Shown: in pieces, positions 17,537-25,901 of the stretch
Numbering within the stretch: position 1 is the first letter of the stretch
Layout: each line of letters starts with the position of its first letter
Assembly (NCBI GenBank): GCA_030622125.1
Contig: JAUXGM010000005.1
Span: 1 to 32,720, forward strand
Direction of reading: 5' to 3'
Length of the DNA: 32,720 nt
DNA from: a bacterium
Lineage (GTDB): Bacteria > AUK180
Notes under the pieces: model-generated
What the model saw: the letters and a program-made list of their open reading frames with translations, nothing else
The model's database searches: none
Told to the model about the DNA's origin: nothing
Program-made: the position numbers and the translations under genes

Positions 17537-18505
17537 ATGAAAAGGGTAGTATCGGGAATTAGACCGACAGGGCGGCTTCACATCGGACATCTAAAAGGAA
17601 TTATTGAAAATTGGGTCAAATTGCAAGAAGAATATGAGACCTTTTATTTTATTGCGGATATCCATTCATATACAACTAATCTTTCAACTGCAAAATCCGA
17701 ATTTTACTATGATATAGTAAGGGATCTTTTAGCCGAGGGGATCAATCCCGATAAATCAACTCTATTTGTTCAATCGGAAATTTCGCAGCATAGTGAACTT
17801 TCAACATTGCTTTCAATGGTAACACCATTGGGTTGGTTGCAGAGATGCCCGACCTTTAAAGAGGCGATCTCGAATACAAATGATAAAGAAATGATCTCCC
17901 TTGGGCTTATTTCCTATCCCGTTCTGATGACCTCGGATGTTGTATTGTATGATGCCAATTTTGTTCCGGTCGGCAAGGATCAGTTACCTCATCTTGAGTT
18001 GGCTCGTGAAATAGTCAGAAGATTTAACAGGATATTCGGGAAGACCTTTGTTGAACCTAAATCACTTCTTACAAAATTTCCGCTTTTAATAGGAACCGAT
18101 AATAGAAAAATGAGTAAGAGTTATGATAATTGTATTTATTTGAATGAAAATGACGAGCTGTTAAGAAAAAAGATCATGTCAATGATAACCGATAAAAATA
18201 AGGTTCGTAGAAATGATCCGGGAGAACCGAATGTTTGTAATGTTTTTTCGTATCATAACATATTTGGAACCGTTGATATAGAAGAAATTGAAAAAACCTG
18301 TAAAAGCGGAGAGCTCGGATGCGTTGACTGTAAAAAGAATCTATGCAATACTATGTCGGAAATTATCGGAATACATCGGAAGAAAAAAAGCCGATTTTCT
18401 AATGAATATGTAAGAGAGATATTAGAAGAAGGTAGAAAAAAAGCATCAAAAATAGCAAAGCAAAAGATAAAAATCGTAAAAGAAAACATGGGGATGAGGT
18501 TATAA
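17537..18505 (+). CDS. trpS: tryptophanyl-tRNA synthetase
   Basis: SGIRPTGRLHIGHLKG, KMSKSYDN; class I aaRS signatures. Confidence 0.96.
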   Translation: MKRVVSGIRPTGRLHIGHLKGIIENWVKLQEEYETFYFIADIHSYTTNLSTAKSEFYYDIVRDLLAEGINPDKSTLFVQSEISQHSELSTLLSMVTPLGWLQRCPTFKEAISNTNDKEMISLGLISYPVLMTSDVVLYDANFVPVGKDQLPHLELAREIVRRFNRIFGKTFVEPKSLLTKFPLLIGTDNRKMSKSYDNCIYLNENDELLRKKIMSMITDKNKVRRNDPGEPNVCNVFSYHNIFGTVDIEEIEKTCKSGELGCVDCKKNLCNTMSEIIGIHRKKKSRFSNEYVREILEEGRKKASKIAKQKIKIVKENMGMRL

Positions 18506-18508
18506 ATA

Positions 18509-19255
18509 ATGTTTGAGATAAAAACAAATATCTTTAGTGGTCCTCTTGATTTACTTGTTGAGCTTGCCAGATCGCATGATATTGATATTTTAAAGATTAA
18601 GATGGTTAATATAATTGAGGATTTTATTGAATATATCAATAGGGCAAAACAGGAAAGTATAAATTTAACTACGGATTTTATGGGAATGGCATCGTATTTA
18701 ATCCTATTGAAATCACGATTACTGCTTCCAAAAGATGAAGAAGATGAAGAGGATGCTATTTCAGAGATCAATGATTTGTTTGATATAATAAAAAAATATG
18801 AACTTATAAAAGATGCCGCTTTTGAACTTCAGGAATATCATAATTTGCAGGAAAAACTTCATTTTAGAGCTGACCCTGAATTGAGTAGATATATTGAACA
18901 TAAAAATTTTGACATTGATGAATTAGATCCTTATTCCCTGACAAAAAAGGTTCTTGAACTGTTGGACCGAAATAAAAAAAATGAGGATTTTGCGAGCATA
19001 ATAAAAGATAGTTTTAATATTGAGGATGAGATATCAAAACTCTTTGATTTCTTTTTAAAAAATAAATATACGGAATTTTCAATGTTAACAGAGGGGAAAA
19101 AGAAAGAAGAAATAGTAACTCTATTTTTTGCTCTCCTCATTATGGTAAAACAACAATTCTTAAGATTTACACAAAATGTACATTTCGGACCAATATATAT
19201 AAACTCACAGATAGAAGAAAACAGTGTTTTAGATTTGGAAAAGTATGAATATTGA
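18509..19255 (+). CDS. scpA: segregation and condensation protein A
   Basis: FSGPLDLLVELARSHDIDILKIKM, YLILLKSRLLLP; followed by scpB. Confidence 0.92.
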   Translation: MFEIKTNIFSGPLDLLVELARSHDIDILKIKMVNIIEDFIEYINRAKQESINLTTDFMGMASYLILLKSRLLLPKDEEDEEDAISEINDLFDIIKKYELIKDAAFELQEYHNLQEKLHFRADPELSRYIEHKNFDIDELDPYSLTKKVLELLDRNKKNEDFASIIKDSFNIEDEISKLFDFFLKNKYTEFSMLTEGKKKEEIVTLFFALLIMVKQQFLRFTQNVHFGPIYINSQIEENSVLDLEKYEY

Positions 19256-19829
19256 TTTTCAGGAACTCAATAAAAGAAAAATAGAATCAATTCTATTCGT
19301 TGCGAATAGACCTATTTCCTTAAAAAAGATTGTGAAGCTTCTGGACCTTCCTCCGGATACTATTGTATCGGCTATAAAGACATTAAATGAAAAATACAAA
19401 AGAGAACAAAATGCTTTTTTTATAGAAGAGATTGGAGAGGGTTACATCTTTGCTACCTGTCCTGAATTTGATGATATTATAAGGAATTTTTACAGTTTAG
19501 AAGAACAAATGTCATTAACAGATCTTAATATCGAAGTACTTGCAATTATTGCTTATAATCAACCGATTACCAGAATTGAGGTAGATGCCGTTAGAGGTAA
19601 TGTCGACTCCTCTTTTCATATTAAAACATTACTTGAGAAGGGATTTTTAAAAATGGTTGGAAAAAAGATAGTTCCCGGAAGACCCTTTTTATATGGAACT
19701 ACAAAACAATTTTTAATTTATTTTGGTTTAAAATCACTCTCGGATCTGCCGAAAATCAGCGAGATCAAAGAGGAATTTAAGTCAAGGGAAACAAAAAATG
19801 AAACTGATACGCTTCCTGGTTTTGAATAA
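19245..19829 (+). CDS. scpB: segregation and condensation protein B
   Basis: LEVLAIIAYNQPITRIEVDAVRGNVDSSFHIKTLLEKGFLKMVGKK...GRPFLYGTTKQFLIYFGLKSLSDLP. Confidence 0.94.
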   Translation: MNIDFQELNKRKIESILFVANRPISLKKIVKLLDLPPDTIVSAIKTLNEKYKREQNAFFIEEIGEGYIFATCPEFDDIIRNFYSLEEQMSLTDLNIEVLAIIAYNQPITRIEVDAVRGNVDSSFHIKTLLEKGFLKMVGKKIVPGRPFLYGTTKQFLIYFGLKSLSDLPKISEIKEEFKSRETKNETDTLPGFE

Positions 19830-20607
19830 TATTGCTTCACGGAGAAAAGCAATAGAATTATTAAAAAAAAATGAAATAAAAGTCAATAATAAAATTGTGG
19901 GGAATTCTACAAATGAAATAGATATAGAAACGGACATTGTTTCTTATAACGGAAAACAATACAAAGGAATTCCGGATTTTTATTATTTAGTTGTAAATAA
20001 ACCAAGAGAAATTGTTGTTACAAAATCCGATCCGCAGCATAGAAAAACAATATATGACTTGATTTATGAAAAGCGGCTCTTTAAGATCGCAGCAAACATT
20101 CTTTGGTTTGATCTATCGGAATCAGCTATTTACAGAAAATATAAAGAATTTAAAAAATTGAACATGCTTTATGCAGGGCGTCTTGATTTTAATACAATGG
20201 GGTTGTTGTTAATGAGTAATGATTCAGAACTTATAAATAAACTATCGCATCCTACCAATAAGATAAAAAAATATTACCGTGTTAAGGTATACAAGCACCT
20301 TTCTCAAAAACAAATTGAGATATTTAAAAAAGGCGTTTATGTTAAGGTTCCGGTAAACTCCAAAGAAAAAGTGGTAAAATTTACCTGCAATTTTGAAAGG
20401 ATTAAACCGCAAAGATCCGATATGATCCTATATATTTCCATATACTCCGGTGAAAATAGAATAATCCGCCGTGCCTTTGCGCAGATGGGTCATCCTGTTG
20501 TTACTTTAAAAAGAACCCAAGAAGGACCGATAAAATTAAGAGGATTAAAAATTGGCGAATATAGGTTTTTATCGAAAGAGGAGGTAAAAACATTAAAAAA
20601 AATATAA
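19798..20607 (+). CDS. RluB/RsuA-family pseudouridine synthase
   Basis: S4-like N-terminus, NKPREIVVTKSDPQHRKTIYDLI, catalytic AGRLDFNTMGLLL, GENRIIRRAFAQMGHPVVTLKR. Confidence 0.88.
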   Translation: MKLIRFLVLNNIASRRKAIELLKKNEIKVNNKIVGNSTNEIDIETDIVSYNGKQYKGIPDFYYLVVNKPREIVVTKSDPQHRKTIYDLIYEKRLFKIAANILWFDLSESAIYRKYKEFKKLNMLYAGRLDFNTMGLLLMSNDSELINKLSHPTNKIKKYYRVKVYKHLSQKQIEIFKKGVYVKVPVNSKEKVVKFTCNFERIKPQRSDMILYISIYSGENRIIRRAFAQMGHPVVTLKRTQEGPIKLRGLKIGEYRFLSKEEVKTLKKI

Positions 20608-21254
20608 CCATTGCAATTGATGGTCCGGCAGGAAGCGGAAAATCAACCATTGCAAGAGAATTATCGAAGAAGCTTTCCATTGTTTATATCGACACCGGAG
20701 CATTTTACCGAAGCGTTGCATTATTTAAGCTCAGAAATAAAGATGCAAAAGAAGATGAAATTACTCAATTCGCCCGAAATATGACCATAAAATTTAAAGA
20801 AACATCGGAAATTACCGGAATTTTCTTAAATGGTGAGGATGTAACCGAGATAATAAGAGGATCCGATGTAACCGAACTGGTGTCTGATGTTGCCGATATA
20901 AAAAATGTGAGAATAGAAATAAATAAGGGATTAAGGAGAATGGCAGAGAAAAACGGGGGTATTCTTGAAGGCAGGGATATTCAAACCCTTGTTCTTCCGT
21001 TCGCTGATTATAAATTTTTCTTGATCGCTTCTCCCGAGATAAGAGCAAAAAGGAGATTAAAGGATTATAAAAAATTAAATATTAAAAAAAATTTTAGTAG
21101 CGTTCTGAAAGATATAATCGCTCGTGACAAAAGGGATAAAAACAGAGATTTTGGTGCCTTGAAAAAAGCAAAAGACGCTATAATAATAAACAGCAGTGAT
21201 ATGACATTGAAAGAAGTTTTAGAAAAAATATTATTTTTTTTAAAAAAAGATTGA
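20592..21254 (+). CDS. cmk: cytidylate kinase, AUU start inferred
   Basis: The frame of ORF 20781..21254 extends upstream to KKNITIAIDGPAGSGKSTIARELSKKLSIVYIDTGAFYRSVA; AGGAGGT at 20579..20585, then ATT at 20592; in-frame stop TAG at 20562..20564 and no ATG/GTG/TTG before the P-loop. Confidence 0.88.
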   Translation: MKKNITIAIDGPAGSGKSTIARELSKKLSIVYIDTGAFYRSVALFKLRNKDAKEDEITQFARNMTIKFKETSEITGIFLNGEDVTEIIRGSDVTELVSDVADIKNVRIEINKGLRRMAEKNGGILEGRDIQTLVLPFADYKFFLIASPEIRAKRRLKDYKKLNIKKNFSSVLKDIIARDKRDKNRDFGALKKAKDAIIINSSDMTLKEVLEKILFFLKKD

Positions 21255-21277
21255 TTTTATTTGAAAGAAAAGGTATA

Positions 21278-21919
21278 ATGAAAATATTTAGGTACTATTT
21301 TTACCAAACAATGACATTATTAGTAAGGTTCTTTGTTAGATTTTTTTTACGGTTTAAGTTGATAAAATTGGAAAAAAGCATCAAGAAAAGAGGAAACATT
21401 CTTGTAATTTCCAACCATCAAAGCTTACTTGATCCTCCGATAATAGGGAGTTTCATAACTGAACTTTATCTTTCGGTTTTTGCAAAGGCGGAACTTTTTA
21501 AGGTTCCGGTTTTAAGAAAAGTTATTATACTTTTAAATGCTTTCCCCGTAAAAAGAGGCGAAGCGGATATCGATGCCCTGCGAAAAGCAATAACTATTCT
21601 AAAAGCAAATGGCGCATTGATGATGTTTCCCGAAGGAACGCGAACAACTGATGGTAAAATGGGTCCCTTTAAAAGAGGAGTCGGTTACATTGCAAGTAAA
21701 GCAAAATGTAATGTTCTTCCTGTATATATAAAAGGTTTTGACCGTGTAATACCTAAAAAAGGTAAACTACATTTCCGTTGGCCTATGTCAATGGTGGTAG
21801 GAGAAATGATAGAATATAAAGAGATAAAACAAGATATGAAAAACGAAAAAAATTATACTAAAATATCTGAATATTTGTATGGTAAGGTTAAAAGCTTAGC
21901 CAGGGAGGCAAAAAAATGA
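21278..21919 (+). CDS. plsC: 1-acyl-sn-glycerol-3-phosphate acyltransferase
   Basis: ISNHQSLLDPPII (NHxxxxD), MFPEGTRT; start at MKIFRYYFYQ. Confidence 0.92.
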   Translation: MKIFRYYFYQTMTLLVRFFVRFFLRFKLIKLEKSIKKRGNILVISNHQSLLDPPIIGSFITELYLSVFAKAELFKVPVLRKVIILLNAFPVKRGEADIDALRKAITILKANGALMMFPEGTRTTDGKMGPFKRGVGYIASKAKCNVLPVYIKGFDRVIPKKGKLHFRWPMSMVVGEMIEYKEIKQDMKNEKNYTKISEYLYGKVKSLAREAKK

Positions 21920-24111
21920 TAGATAATCCAAAAGGTCCAAAACGGGGAGATGTAACAGAAGTTGTTGTAGCAAAAAAAACCGATGAGTATGTAATTGTAG
22001 AAACCGATTATAAAAATGACGGGCAAATTCCTGCATCAGAATTTACAGAAAGAGAATTAAAGCAATTAAAAGAAGGGGCTAAAATAAGAGTAATGGCTGT
22101 GGGATTTAGAGAAGGTATGCTCACTTTCTCCAAAATAGAAGCTGAAAAAGCAGACCAATGGTCAATGCTTAGAACAACCAAAGAAAAAAGGCAGCAGATA
22201 CTTGTTGAATTCAAGGAATTCGGTGAATATTTACATAGAAATAGATTTATTTCAAGAAAAGGATATTGGGGAGCTTATCTTAACTTTAAGGTTTTCATAC
22301 CGGAAAATGAGATTTCAAGAGAATCAAAAAGAGAACATAAGAACCTCACCGGATTAAAGTTACCGGTTAAAATAATTATGCTAATGGGAAGAGACAAAGT
22401 TATAGTTGCTTCGGAAAAAATGTTTGTTCTTGAAGAACGATACAAAAGAAGAGAAGAGCTTTTAGAGAAATTGGATATTGGGGTTATTCTTAAAGGCAAA
22501 GTTATCAGAGCAGACATAGAAAAAAAGGCATTTATTATTGACCTTAACGGATTGATCGGAAAAATGAAGTTTGAAAATGTATCATGGGACAGGTATCAAA
22601 ATCCAAGAGAAAGGATAAAAATCGGGGATACGGTTGAGGTTGTTGTGGTTGATTTCAATAAAGAAACGAAAGAAGTTTATCTTAGTTTAAAGGACCTAAC
22701 AGATGACCCATGGGAAAATGTTGAAGAAATCTTTAAAATTGGGGATATTGTTGAAGGGGAAGTATATAGAATTTTTGATTTTGGAGCTGTTATAAATCTA
22801 AACAGTGATTTCAGGGCACTGATACCAAATGAAGAATTGACATTGACAAGAAGAGTAAAAAATCCAAAAGACATAATACATATCGGTGAAAGATTAAAAG
22901 GTATAATAAAAAGAATAGATATTGACAATCGGAAAATTATTGTTTCTATAAAGGATATAATATTACAAAAGTATAACACCGGTGATATTGTAAAGGGGAA
23001 AGTAATAAAAGTAGAAAAATATGGTGCATTTGTAGAATTGGAACCCGGTGTTACGGGACTTTTAAAGGTTGAGGATATTTCCTGGAGTAAAAAAGTCAGA
23101 AATGCACAAAATCTAATAAAGGAAGGTGAAATAGTCGAAGCAAAAATACTTTCAATAGATACCTTTAAAAGACAGATTGATTTTGGTGTTAAGCAGATAT
23201 TGCCAAATCCGTGGGATAACGTAGAAGAAAAATATCCGATTGGTAGTAAAGCAAAAGGAATTGTGGTTAAAATAATAGATGCGGGGGCTTTTATTAATCT
23301 TGATGAGAATTTTGATGCTTTTTTACATCGTTCTAAGGTATCAGCCAAAAGTGAAGCAGAAAATTGGAAGGATAAACTTGAAATCGGAAAAGAAGTTGAA
23401 GGAACAATTATTCATATAAATGCCGGAGAGAATAAAATCCAAATATCTCTTTTAGAAGAGGCTAATATTAAAAGAACAGTAAAGGCAGCGGGACATTCCT
23501 CTGGTGTGTCTCAAGAAGAGGCTCCAAAAGAAGAAGAGAAGGAAGTAACTTTAAGCGATGCCTTCTCACCGGAGATCATTGAACTTATGAAGAAAAAAGT
23601 TAAGGAAAAAGAGGAAGAAAAGACAGTGAATAGTGAACAGTTAATCACAGCACCTTTCCAAAGTGCTGGACAGGTAGTGAATAGTGAAGAAAAAAAAGAA
23701 GAAACCATAAAAGAAGAGGTTGGGGGCAATAAAGAAATGGACAATGGACAATTGACAATGGACAATGGAGAAAAAAAAGAAGAAGTTACCCCCTCCAGTC
23801 ATTCTGAGGCTTCAGCCGAAGAATCCACAACCACAGAGGAAGAAAAAACAATTGACAATGGACAATTGACAATTGACAATTATAAAGAAGTGAATAGTGA
23901 GGAGAAAGAAAAAAAGAAAGAAGAAAAGACAATGAATAGTGAGGAAAAAGAAGTAGGAAGTGAGAAGTTAGAAGTGAAAAGTGAAGAAAAAACAAAAGAA
24001 GAAGAAAAAGACAAAGAAAAAACAGAGGGAAAAGAAGAAAGAACTAAAAAAACAATCAAAAAACCAAAAAAAATTGTTAAAAAGTCTACAAAGAAGAAGG
24101 AAAAACAATAA
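21916..24111 (+). CDS. rpsA: S1-domain RNA-binding protein (ribosomal protein S1-like) with long Glu/Lys-rich tail
   Basis: Multiple S1 domains (e.g. GDIVKGKVIKVEKYGAFVELEPGVTGLLKVEDISW), downstream of cmk and plsC; tail of ~215 residues after ISLLEEANIKRTV. Confidence 0.92.
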   Translation: MIDNPKGPKRGDVTEVVVAKKTDEYVIVETDYKNDGQIPASEFTERELKQLKEGAKIRVMAVGFREGMLTFSKIEAEKADQWSMLRTTKEKRQQILVEFKEFGEYLHRNRFISRKGYWGAYLNFKVFIPENEISRESKREHKNLTGLKLPVKIIMLMGRDKVIVASEKMFVLEERYKRREELLEKLDIGVILKGKVIRADIEKKAFIIDLNGLIGKMKFENVSWDRYQNPRERIKIGDTVEVVVVDFNKETKEVYLSLKDLTDDPWENVEEIFKIGDIVEGEVYRIFDFGAVINLNSDFRALIPNEELTLTRRVKNPKDIIHIGERLKGIIKRIDIDNRKIIVSIKDIILQKYNTGDIVKGKVIKVEKYGAFVELEPGVTGLLKVEDISWSKKVRNAQNLIKEGEIVEAKILSIDTFKRQIDFGVKQILPNPWDNVEEKYPIGSKAKGIVVKIIDAGAFINLDENFDAFLHRSKVSAKSEAENWKDKLEIGKEVEGTIIHINAGENKIQISLLEEANIKRTVKAAGHSSGVSQEEAPKEEEKEVTLSDAFSPEIIELMKKKVKEKEEEKTVNSEQLITAPFQSAGQVVNSEEKKEETIKEEVGGNKEMDNGQLTMDNGEKKEEVTPSSHSEASAEESTTTEEEKTIDNGQLTIDNYKEVNSEEKEKKKEEKTMNSEEKEVGSEKLEVKSEEKTKEEEKDKEKTEGKEERTKKTIKKPKKIVKKSTKKKEKQ
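23490..23512 (+). repeat. gggacattcctctggtgtgtctc element within the S1 gene
   Basis: Resembles the arms gggacataccttc/gaaggtgtgtccc of 4467..4517; translated GHSSGVS. Confidence 0.4.
23626..23668 (+). repeat. 7-nt units plus cagcacctttccaaagtgctg palindrome within the S1 gene
   Basis: gtgaata gtgaaca gttaatc then the palindrome found intergenically at 3756..3776. Confidence 0.75.
23740..23767 (+). repeat. four-unit 7-nt array within the S1 gene
   Basis: gacaatg gacaatt gacaatg gacaatg. Confidence 0.9.
23798..23826 (+). repeat. gtcattctgaggcttcagccgaagaatcc element within the S1 gene
   Basis: Shares ends with intergenic 4235..4314 (opposite orientation). Confidence 0.55.
23854..23881 (+). 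repeat. four-unit 7-nt array within the S1 gene
   Basis: gacaatg gacaatt gacaatt gacaatt. Confidence 0.9.
23953..23987 (+). repeat. five-unit degenerate 7-nt array within the S1 gene
   Basis: gtaggaa gtgagaa gttagaa gtgaaaa gtgaaga. Confidence 0.7.
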
Positions 24112-24228
24112 ATTTGGGGACGGTGTTTCACTTATTTCACTTATCTATTGTTTATTTCGAATATCTAAAGAATTACACTAATATTTTGAAATTTTAGTAC
24201 AAAAATCTTTTAAAATTATTAAATCTAA

Positions 24229-25812
24229 TTATAATGAATGTAGTTTCAACGGGCCAAAATTTTTGATGAGGGTTCCTTTTTTTTGAATAAATTTTTCCAT
24301 TTTTAAAGAGTTTTTAGAAAGTGTATTTATAATGAAATAGATCTTTTGTTTATAATATTTATTTTCCGATACCGTTAAGTTTTTATATTTCTTATTTCTT
24401 ATGTAATTTATGAGATATTGATATTCTCTGTTTAATGGATTAGCATCACTTGGTTTATCGTAAATTATAGGTATTTTTCCATTTGTTTCAGATAATATGT
24501 ATTCAACAATATTATATTTATAGGAGTATAATACATTGTAACTGCCCCTTGTGCCACCATTTTTTTTTAAAAATCCGTTAAATTTCACATTAAAAAATAT
24601 CTGAGAAAATGTGATCAAAGAAAATGAAAAAAATATTATTATTAAAACATATTTTTTAAATTTCAGTAGGCTTGCAAGATCATAAAGAAATATAGAAATT
24701 GCAAAATAACATGCTGGATAGATAATTACAAAGTATGATGCTGTAACGCCAAATCCAAAGATAACCAAAAAAATTGGTTGTATCAAAATCCAAATAAGTG
24801 GGAAGACTTTTATAAAAATATTTTTCCCATTTAAATTACTATAAGGTTTTTTTCGCATAACAATGGTAAATGTAAACAAGATAAAAAGATAAATGATAGC
24901 TAAAACTAAAATTATTTGCTCAATAATACTTAGTATTTTTTCTAAAACTACTTTTTTGTAAAATTTCTCCTTATCAAAACCTAATATATCTTGAAAATAC
25001 CCGTCATTCACAGTTCCAATTGTATAATTGAAAGGATTCTTAGTTCGGTATAAAGAACCATCTGGTGAGAATGTGCCGGGAGCTTCCGTTCTAACAATAT
25101 ATTTTTTTGATATCAATAATAAGTTTTTAATGTCTTTAAAGCCCGTCTTTTCTTGATATATAAAGAAAGGGATCATTGGAATAATGCCGATTAATATTCC
25201 TAACAATAAATGTTTTATACTAATACTTCTCCATTTAATAATAATCACTGCTATTATCACTAAAAAAATGGTAACAGCAGTAAAATGAAGTTGGAATATG
25301 TAAAATGAAAGAAAAACAGCACACATTAGTGATTTTCCTTTACCTGTTTTTATAAATGAGATCAATGCCCAATAAAGGAATACAAGTAATGGGATCATAA
25401 CATCCTGCGACCATACATATATTGAATAGTGAACAGCCCAAGGTGAAACAGCAAAAAGGACAGAAGACATTATGCCAATAAATTTATTATAATACTTTTT
25501 GCCAATTAAATATACAATTAAAATTGCTGCAATGTTTACAAAGCATATAAATAAACTACCAAAGATAATATTATTAGAAAGCAGAAACGGAATAGAGAGG
25601 ATATATATTAAAAGTGGGAAATGCATTATTCCAGTGCTTGTAGCTAATCCTGTAAGTGGAAAGTTTCCCCTAAATACATTGTATGCAAGTTCGGCATTTC
25701 CCGCTTCATCTGCCTGAAATCCAATAACTTTTAAGGAGGAAAATCGGAGAATAAGTGCAATTCCGAGAATAATTAAAATAGTGATGGATTCGATGATATT
25801 TTCTTTTTTCAT
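24229..25812 (-). CDS. GT39/ArnT-like polytopic membrane glycosyltransferase
   Basis: Many TM segments, early acidic GFQADEAGNAELAYNVFRG, SPWAVHYSIYVWSQDVMIP; PMT_2-like layout. Confidence 0.75.
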   Translation of the reverse strand: MKKENIIESITILIILGIALILRFSSLKVIGFQADEAGNAELAYNVFRGNFPLTGLATSTGIMHFPLLIYILSIPFLLSNNIIFGSLFICFVNIAAILIVYLIGKKYYNKFIGIMSSVLFAVSPWAVHYSIYVWSQDVMIPLLVFLYWALISFIKTGKGKSLMCAVFLSFYIFQLHFTAVTIFLVIIAVIIIKWRSISIKHLLLGILIGIIPMIPFFIYQEKTGFKDIKNLLLISKKYIVRTEAPGTFSPDGSLYRTKNPFNYTIGTVNDGYFQDILGFDKEKFYKKVVLEKILSIIEQIILVLAIIYLFILFTFTIVMRKKPYSNLNGKNIFIKVFPLIWILIQPIFLVIFGFGVTASYFVIIYPACYFAISIFLYDLASLLKFKKYVLIIIFFSFSLITFSQIFFNVKFNGFLKKNGGTRGSYNVLYSYKYNIVEYILSETNGKIPIIYDKPSDANPLNREYQYLINYIRNKKYKNLTVSENKYYKQKIYFIINTLSKNSLKMEKFIQKKGTLIKNFGPLKLHSL

Positions 25813-25901
25813 ACTGTAAACATTTTATCACAAATCTCAAAATTTTCAAATAGATAAAAACAAAATTTGCCAAAAAGCAAAAAATGTGTTACAATAAAAT
25901 C

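Noticed and set aside
18253-18771. 172-aa minus-strand ORF
   Set aside because: Antisense to trpS and scpA; low-complexity Ser/Ile/Phe composition.
22677-23348. 223-aa minus-strand ORF
   Set aside because: Antisense to well-supported S1 domains; Ser/Phe/Ile-rich composition is typical of an antisense shadow of an AT-rich gene.
23740-23987. Possible CRISPR array
   Set aside because: Units are 7 nt with no 20-40 nt spacers and no cas genes; these are short tandem arrays.
24001-24110. Plus-strand ORF 23981..24181 overlapping the end of the S1 gene
   Set aside because: Out-of-frame reading of the A-rich Lys/Glu tail.
23511-24131. Minus-strand ORFs 23511..23765, 23786..23995 and 23880..24131
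   Set aside because: Antisense shadows of the repeat-rich S1 tail (e.g. NCQLSIVHCQL is the antisense of the 7-nt array).
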